Shown: one piece after another, positions 32,190-35,936 of the stretch | How positions within the stretch are numbered: position 1 is the stretch's first letter | Layout: each line of letters starts with the position of its first letter | Assembly: GCA_964425215.1 (NCBI GenBank) | Contig: CAYRLW010000042.1 | Location: forward strand, 1 to 35,936 | Origin: CAYRLW01 sp964425215 | GTDB lineage: Bacteria; Spirochaetota; Spirochaetia; Treponematales; Breznakiellaceae | Direction of reading: 5' to 3' | Length of the DNA stretch: 35,936 bases | Program-made: the position numbers and the translations under genes | The notes under the pieces: model-generated | The model's input: only the letters and a program-made list of their open reading frames with translations | Databases searched by the model: none | What the model was told of the DNA's origin: nothing

Positions 32190-33167
32190 TTAGGGTGTTA
32201 GGGTAAACTGCAGGGTCCCTATGGGAATCCAGGCGGAATTTTCCCAATAGTTGCTGTCCCTGTCCCGTAGAAAGAACTGGACTTTGTAGGTTCCCTCGGC
32301 CTTCAAATCCCGGGAAAAGACCACGACCCCTTGATTGTAGGCGTATATATTTTCTCGGTATTGGGCTTCTCCTCCGATAATTTCACCGTTTGGCATGGTT
32401 ATAGAATATCCAAAAACGTACTGGGGCATTCCGTTGGCGTTTCGGTACGTTTCCACCGGGGGACCAACCATCCAAAACCCAAAGTTATTCCCCTCAGACC
32501 AAGCGTTCCGAACGTCTTTAACGGTAAGGACAGGATTGGACCGCAGGATCCTTATTTCCTTATCGTACGTGGAATCTCCTACTTCTAGGACTTTGAAAAC
32601 CCCGACCCCCCAGGAGAGGAGCTTCCACTTTTGAAAAGAAAAATTGGGAATCGGGAAACTCGATGAAGTCCCCGCAGGGGTCGAATTGACCGTTGGTTGC
32701 CCCGTATCCTCGCCGTACTGGAGGACAAATTCCTTTATCAATTTTTTGCTACCGTTGGGAACGTTTTCCATATAAATCTGGAACTTCCACAAACCAATTC
32801 CCTTTGTGGCGCTATCCTTGCCGTAATCGTAGAATAGGTTTGGTAAAACAAAATCTGTTTGGCAAAATCCTTCTTCATTAAAACCATACCGGGTATCCCA
32901 GATCATTTTCCCATCCGGACGGAGAACCTGAATCCTATAATAATAATCGAAGTTTCCATATTGGTTCAGGTTCCCCTGCCGTTGAACCTTAAGGTAGAAT
33001 CGCGTGTTTACAGGACTTTGTAACTGATCCGGTTTCCACGTTAATTGGGCGGGGGTCATTCCCACGTCCAACACCGCTGGTTCCGCAAAGGCTCCGCTTC
33101 CTGTACCCAAAATAAAGACCCCAAGGGTTAAAAGCTTTAGGCTCCATTTTTGAACCCTCTTTTTCAT
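32190..33167 (-). CDS. Exported beta-rich protein of unknown function
   Basis: A 325-residue protein with a clear Sec signal peptide (KKRVQKW basic, hydrophobic KLLTLGVFILGTGSG, cleavage near AFA-EP). The mature protein is Tyr/Asn/Gly-rich with many short beta strands, including FQIYMENVPNGSKK and GTYKVQFFLRDRDSNYW, which suggests immunoglobulin-like or beta-sandwich domains. No named family is recognised. The SD AAAGGAGG is 9 bases before the ATG, and an extended -10 promoter lies at 33241. A 39-bp mobile hairpin is inserted in its 5' leader. It lies downstream of the histidine kinase on the same strand. A role in the periplasm or outer surface is inferred from the signal peptide only. Confidence 0.75.
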   Translation of the reverse strand: MKKRVQKWSLKLLTLGVFILGTGSGAFAEPAVLDVGMTPAQLTWKPDQLQSPVNTRFYLKVQRQGNLNQYGNFDYYYRIQVLRPDGKMIWDTRYGFNEEGFCQTDFVLPNLFYDYGKDSATKGIGLWKFQIYMENVPNGSKKLIKEFVLQYGEDTGQPTVNSTPAGTSSSFPIPNFSFQKWKLLSWGVGVFKVLEVGDSTYDKEIRILRSNPVLTVKDVRNAWSEGNNFGFWMVGPPVETYRNANGMPQYVFGYSITMPNGEIIGGEAQYRENIYAYNQGVVVFSRDLKAEGTYKVQFFLRDRDSNYWENSAWIPIGTLQFTLTP

Positions 33168-33189
33168 AACCCCTTGCCTCCTTTTGACT

Positions 33190-33228
33190 GAGGTTCTTTC
33201 AAAAGTCTGTTACTTTTGAAAATACCTC
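33190..33228. mobile_element. Solo 39-bp palindromic element with 4-bp target duplication
   Basis: GAGGTTCTTTCAAAAGT..ACTTTTGAAAATACCTC, nearly the same as the end hairpin of the 153-bp copies, flanked on both sides by GACT (33186-33189 and 33229-33232). This is the clearest sign that the hairpin alone can move. It lies between the promoter and the SD of the gene at 33167, so it will be transcribed in the leader as a stem-loop. Confidence 0.75.
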
Positions 33229-33240
33229 GACTGTAATACA

Positions 33241-33269
33241 ATTATAGCATTTCAACGAAGGCGGAACAA
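33241..33269 (-). promoter_or_regulatory. Promoter of the exported protein gene
   Basis: Minus-strand extended -10 TGCTATAAT with TATAAT at 33246-33241, 17-bp spacer, and a poor -35 TTGTTC (33269-33264). Start is expected near 33234, giving a leader of about 67 bases that contains the 39-bp hairpin. Confidence 0.55.
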
Positions 33270-33319
33270 ACCGCTCTATCATTTAGGAAAACGATTAGTG
33301 CAAAATGGCATTGCTCCTT

Positions 33320-35936
33320 CTATCGGGGTTCTTCAGAGCTGTTCTCCCTTTGATGGTCCCGCAATTCATCCTGAAGGGCCTTTTTAAGAAGGATGAACTG
33401 GGCCTCCATATCCTCCATGCACTCTTTGGCCTGGTCAAAATCCCGGTCGGCGCAGGCCCTTTCCATGGTATACGCCACTTCTTTCAGCGCCTCCGCCCCC
33501 AAATTGGCCGCGGCTCCCTTGATGGTGTGGGCCTGCCGTTGCCCCTCCTCCAAATCCCCCTTATCTATATGATCCTGGAGCTTTTGGTACTGCTGGGGTA
33601 GGTCCTCTAAAAAGGTCTGAACGATCGACAGGACAAAGTCCACATCGTTGGAAAGACGATTTAAAAGGTCTTCCCGGTTAAAAACGACCGAGCGAGACCC
33701 CGGTGTGTCCGGATTATTGGCGTTCCTAGGCCCCGGCGTATCAGGGGGATTGGCGCTGGATGGTTCAGAACTTTGGCAGGGGACGGAAAGCCAACGATCC
33801 AGGACGGCCGCCACATCCTTTGGGTTGATCGGCTTGGTGATAAAATCGTTCATCCCCGCTTGGAGAGCCCGATCCCGGTCCTCCGAAAGAACGTTGGCAG
33901 TCATGGCTATAATAGGTACCCCGGGGTTTAGCACCCCCTGGGTTCCCTTTCGTATACGGCGGGTGGCTTCAAAACCGTCCATAACGGGCATTTGGACGTC
34001 CATAAACACCAAATCGTAGGGTGAGCGGGAGAGCTTTTCCAGGGCTTCCTGGCCATTTTCGACCACGTCGATGGGGTACCCCAAGGTACGTAGAATTCCC
34101 TCTGCCACGATTTGGTTCGTCTCGTTATCCTCCACTAAAAGAATCGCGGCCCTCCGTATAGCCCCTCCCGTGGTCCCTTTCAAGTCCCCTCTCGCAGCCT
34201 CCCGCACGGACCCCCGTGTTTCCCCCATGGGGGCCTCCGTTTCCATGGTACCCGTAGCTCCAAGGGAAGCGGTTATAGGATGCTCCCCCTCGTCCTGGCA
34301 GGCTCCAAGGGCGGAATTGAGGGCCCGGTACAGGGGGGTCGGAAGAACCGGCTTGGCTACGTACCCGTGGAAGACCCCGATCCCCCGGGGTTTTAGCTCC
34401 GCTTGAAGTGCAAGGGTCGACAGGAGGATCAGACGAATGGGGGGGAACATCTTCTGTATGGCCTGAGCTAAGGCAAGCCCCTGGTCTTCGTCTATCCCCG
34501 TATCGATCAACACTACCGAGAAAGACTTTTTTTCCATCTCCGCTTTAGATAGGGTTTCCAGGACGGAGGGGCCATCGACCGCGGTACGGCATTCCATCCC
34601 CCACTCGGCGCAGTATTTTATTAAAACCCTTTGGACGGTCGTATGAGGAACCGCCACCAGAAGCCGGCGGGAACTAAGACCTGGTTGGCTTCCCCGGTAC
34701 GGATAGGGGTGGGCTCCCTCCGCTTCCGTGAGGGGGAGGCTAAAAAAGAACCGGGACCCCTTTCCTTCCTGGCTTTCGACCCCTATGCGGCCCCCCATCA
34801 TTTCTACCAACTGTTTGCTGATCGCCAGCCCCAGCCCCGTACCCCCAAAACGCCGGGTGGTACTGGGGTCCAGCTGGGAAAATTTGTTAAAAAGAAGCCC
34901 CATCTTATCCGGGGCTATACCGATTCCCGTATCCCGGACCGAAAATTGCAGTTCCGCCCCGGCTTTCTCAGCCGCTCCAGCTTCCCTGGCCGCCCCGTCT
35001 GCCTCCGCTAGCCCGGTCAGCTCGGCTCCAGGGGCCACCCCATCCATCCCAGCCGATTGGGACGATGCCCGCAGGCTTTCCCTCTCCGTCCGGGGGGACG
35101 TCACCAGCGAAACCTCGATGACTACCTCGCCTTCCTTGGTAAATTTCAGGGCGTTTCCCGCCAGATTGGTGAGAATTTGACGCAACCGCATCGGGTCGGT
35201 CCGAATTGTCGTGGGAAGCCGGAAATCCGTATCGATAATCAATTCTAAGCCCTTTTCGTAGGCCCGGGGGGCCATTATGGTGCCCAGATTATCAAGGAAC
35301 TCCTCCAAATCCACATCCAACCATTCCAGGGACACCTTTCCCGCTTCGATTTTTGAAAAATCCAAAATATCGTTGATCAAACTGAGCAGGGTTTCGCCGC
35401 TAGAACGGATTAAATCGGCGTACCGTCGTTGTTCCTCCGTCAGCGCCGTGTCCAGGAGCAGGTTCGTCATGCCGATAACCCCGTTCATGGGGGTTCGGAT
35501 CTCGTGGCTCATATTAGCCAGGAACTCGCTCTTGGCCATATTAGCCATATCGGCCTTTAGGGCCATCTGGTTCGCCCTTTCAATCGCTTGGGCTAACTGC
35601 AGGTTTGTTTCCCGCAGTTCCTCCTCCATCCGATTCCGTTCGGAAATATCTATTGTTGATACGATAACCCTGGAAAGATTCTCCCCGTGACCCCGGAGGG
35701 GAGCCCAATTTAAAAGTAAACGAACCGGTTGCCCTTGCCGGTTAAGATTCACCGTTTCCAAGGAAAAAGCCGGCTTCCCAGAGGCGATAAGGACCAATTC
35801 TTGTTGAAAAAACTCCAAGGGAACTTCACCTGCGGTTTCGTCTAAACGTTTTCCCAGTAATTCTTCCCGAGAATATCCTGCAAGCTCGGTGGTTGCTCGG
35901 TTTACGTCTATAACCGTAACCGAGTCCCTACACTCC
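33320..35936 (-). CDS. Hybrid histidine kinase (PAS-HisKA-HATPase-REC-REC-HPt), 5' truncated by window
   Basis: A sensor kinase still open at the right edge; 872 codons are present. In order: PAS-like domain (DSVTVIDVNRATTELAGYSR), short coiled coil, HisKA with H-box FLANMSHEIRTPMNGVIGMT, HATPase with N-box LTNLAGNALKFTKEG, G1 DTGIGIAPDK and G2 GGTGLGLAIS. REC1 (VLIDTGI, YVAKPV) lacks the usual acidic pair (VAVPHTT), so it is probably a pseudo-receiver. REC2 has AILLVEDNETNQ, VFMDVQMPVMDG and ITKPI. The C-terminal HPt has AHTIKGAAANLG. Phosphate should pass His-Asp-His to an unknown response regulator. The TTG at 35818 is not the true start. Confidence 0.93.
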   Translation of the reverse strand, partial: ECRDSVTVIDVNRATTELAGYSREELLGKRLDETAGEVPLEFFQQELVLIASGKPAFSLETVNLNRQGQPVRLLLNWAPLRGHGENLSRVIVSTIDISERNRMEEELRETNLQLAQAIERANQMALKADMANMAKSEFLANMSHEIRTPMNGVIGMTNLLLDTALTEEQRRYADLIRSSGETLLSLINDILDFSKIEAGKVSLEWLDVDLEEFLDNLGTIMAPRAYEKGLELIIDTDFRLPTTIRTDPMRLRQILTNLAGNALKFTKEGEVVIEVSLVTSPRTERESLRASSQSAGMDGVAPGAELTGLAEADGAAREAGAAEKAGAELQFSVRDTGIGIAPDKMGLLFNKFSQLDPSTTRRFGGTGLGLAISKQLVEMMGGRIGVESQEGKGSRFFFSLPLTEAEGAHPYPYRGSQPGLSSRRLLVAVPHTTVQRVLIKYCAEWGMECRTAVDGPSVLETLSKAEMEKKSFSVVLIDTGIDEDQGLALAQAIQKMFPPIRLILLSTLALQAELKPRGIGVFHGYVAKPVLPTPLYRALNSALGACQDEGEHPITASLGATGTMETEAPMGETRGSVREAARGDLKGTTGGAIRRAAILLVEDNETNQIVAEGILRTLGYPIDVVENGQEALEKLSRSPYDLVFMDVQMPVMDGFEATRRIRKGTQGVLNPGVPIIAMTANVLSEDRDRALQAGMNDFITKPINPKDVAAVLDRWLSVPCQSSEPSSANPPDTPGPRNANNPDTPGSRSVVFNREDLLNRLSNDVDFVLSIVQTFLEDLPQQYQKLQDHIDKGDLEEGQRQAHTIKGAAANLGAEALKEVAYTMERACADRDFDQAKECMEDMEAQFILLKKALQDELRDHQRENSSEEPR

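Overview
The window looks like a spirochaete chromosome of the Treponema type, moderately GC-rich. This rests on the mix of secreted, lipoprotein and barrel-like proteins without clear families, the KamA-like protein coupled to RibA, and the initiator tRNA context. The genus is inferred and was not tested by any search.

Region 1 (1-6616, minus strand) is the effector half of a type I-C CRISPR-Cas operon in the order cas3-cas5c-cas8c(+cas11c)-cas7. cas7 is cut by the window edge, and the adaptation genes and repeat array must lie further left, outside the window. The DNA is visibly more A+T-rich than the rest, which suggests an acquired island. Its Cas3 is unusual: a complete HTH-WYL-WCX transcriptional regulator is fused in frame to the N-terminus of the HD nuclease-helicase. 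A perfect inverted repeat frames the -35 box of the cas3 promoter.

Region 2 (6617-10710) holds a DUF2269-like membrane gene broken by one in-frame TGA, a serA-serC serine-synthesis pair and an initiator tRNA-Met. Two inverted copies of a 153-bp palindromic element lie here. Each has matching ends and a 4-bp target duplication (AATA, ACTT). A solo 39-bp hairpin of the same family, with its own duplication (GACT), sits at 33190 in a 5' leader. Two decayed hairpins lie at 7672 and 11730.

Region 3 (10676-18956) is the best candidate for an undescribed system. Four paralogous proteins of an unrecognised family (called P1-P4 here) surround a PPP-type phosphatase whose gene overlaps that of a HipA/PI3K-like kinase. 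They are followed by a large pseudokinase-like protein and a convergent membrane-anchored GGDEF protein with an altered signature. The content suggests a phospho-signalling module acting on, or through, the P1-P4 family. No function is known to me.

Region 4 (19109-35936) is housekeeping and envelope: oligoendopeptidase F; an MFS permease fused to HEAT-like repeats; and a tightly packed plus-strand run of SH3-like lipoprotein, ABC-F ATPase, galE, M20 peptidase, exported barrel-like protein, ribA and a KamA-type radical SAM aminomutase. On the minus strand follow an exported protein of unknown function and a hybrid histidine kinase cut by the right edge.
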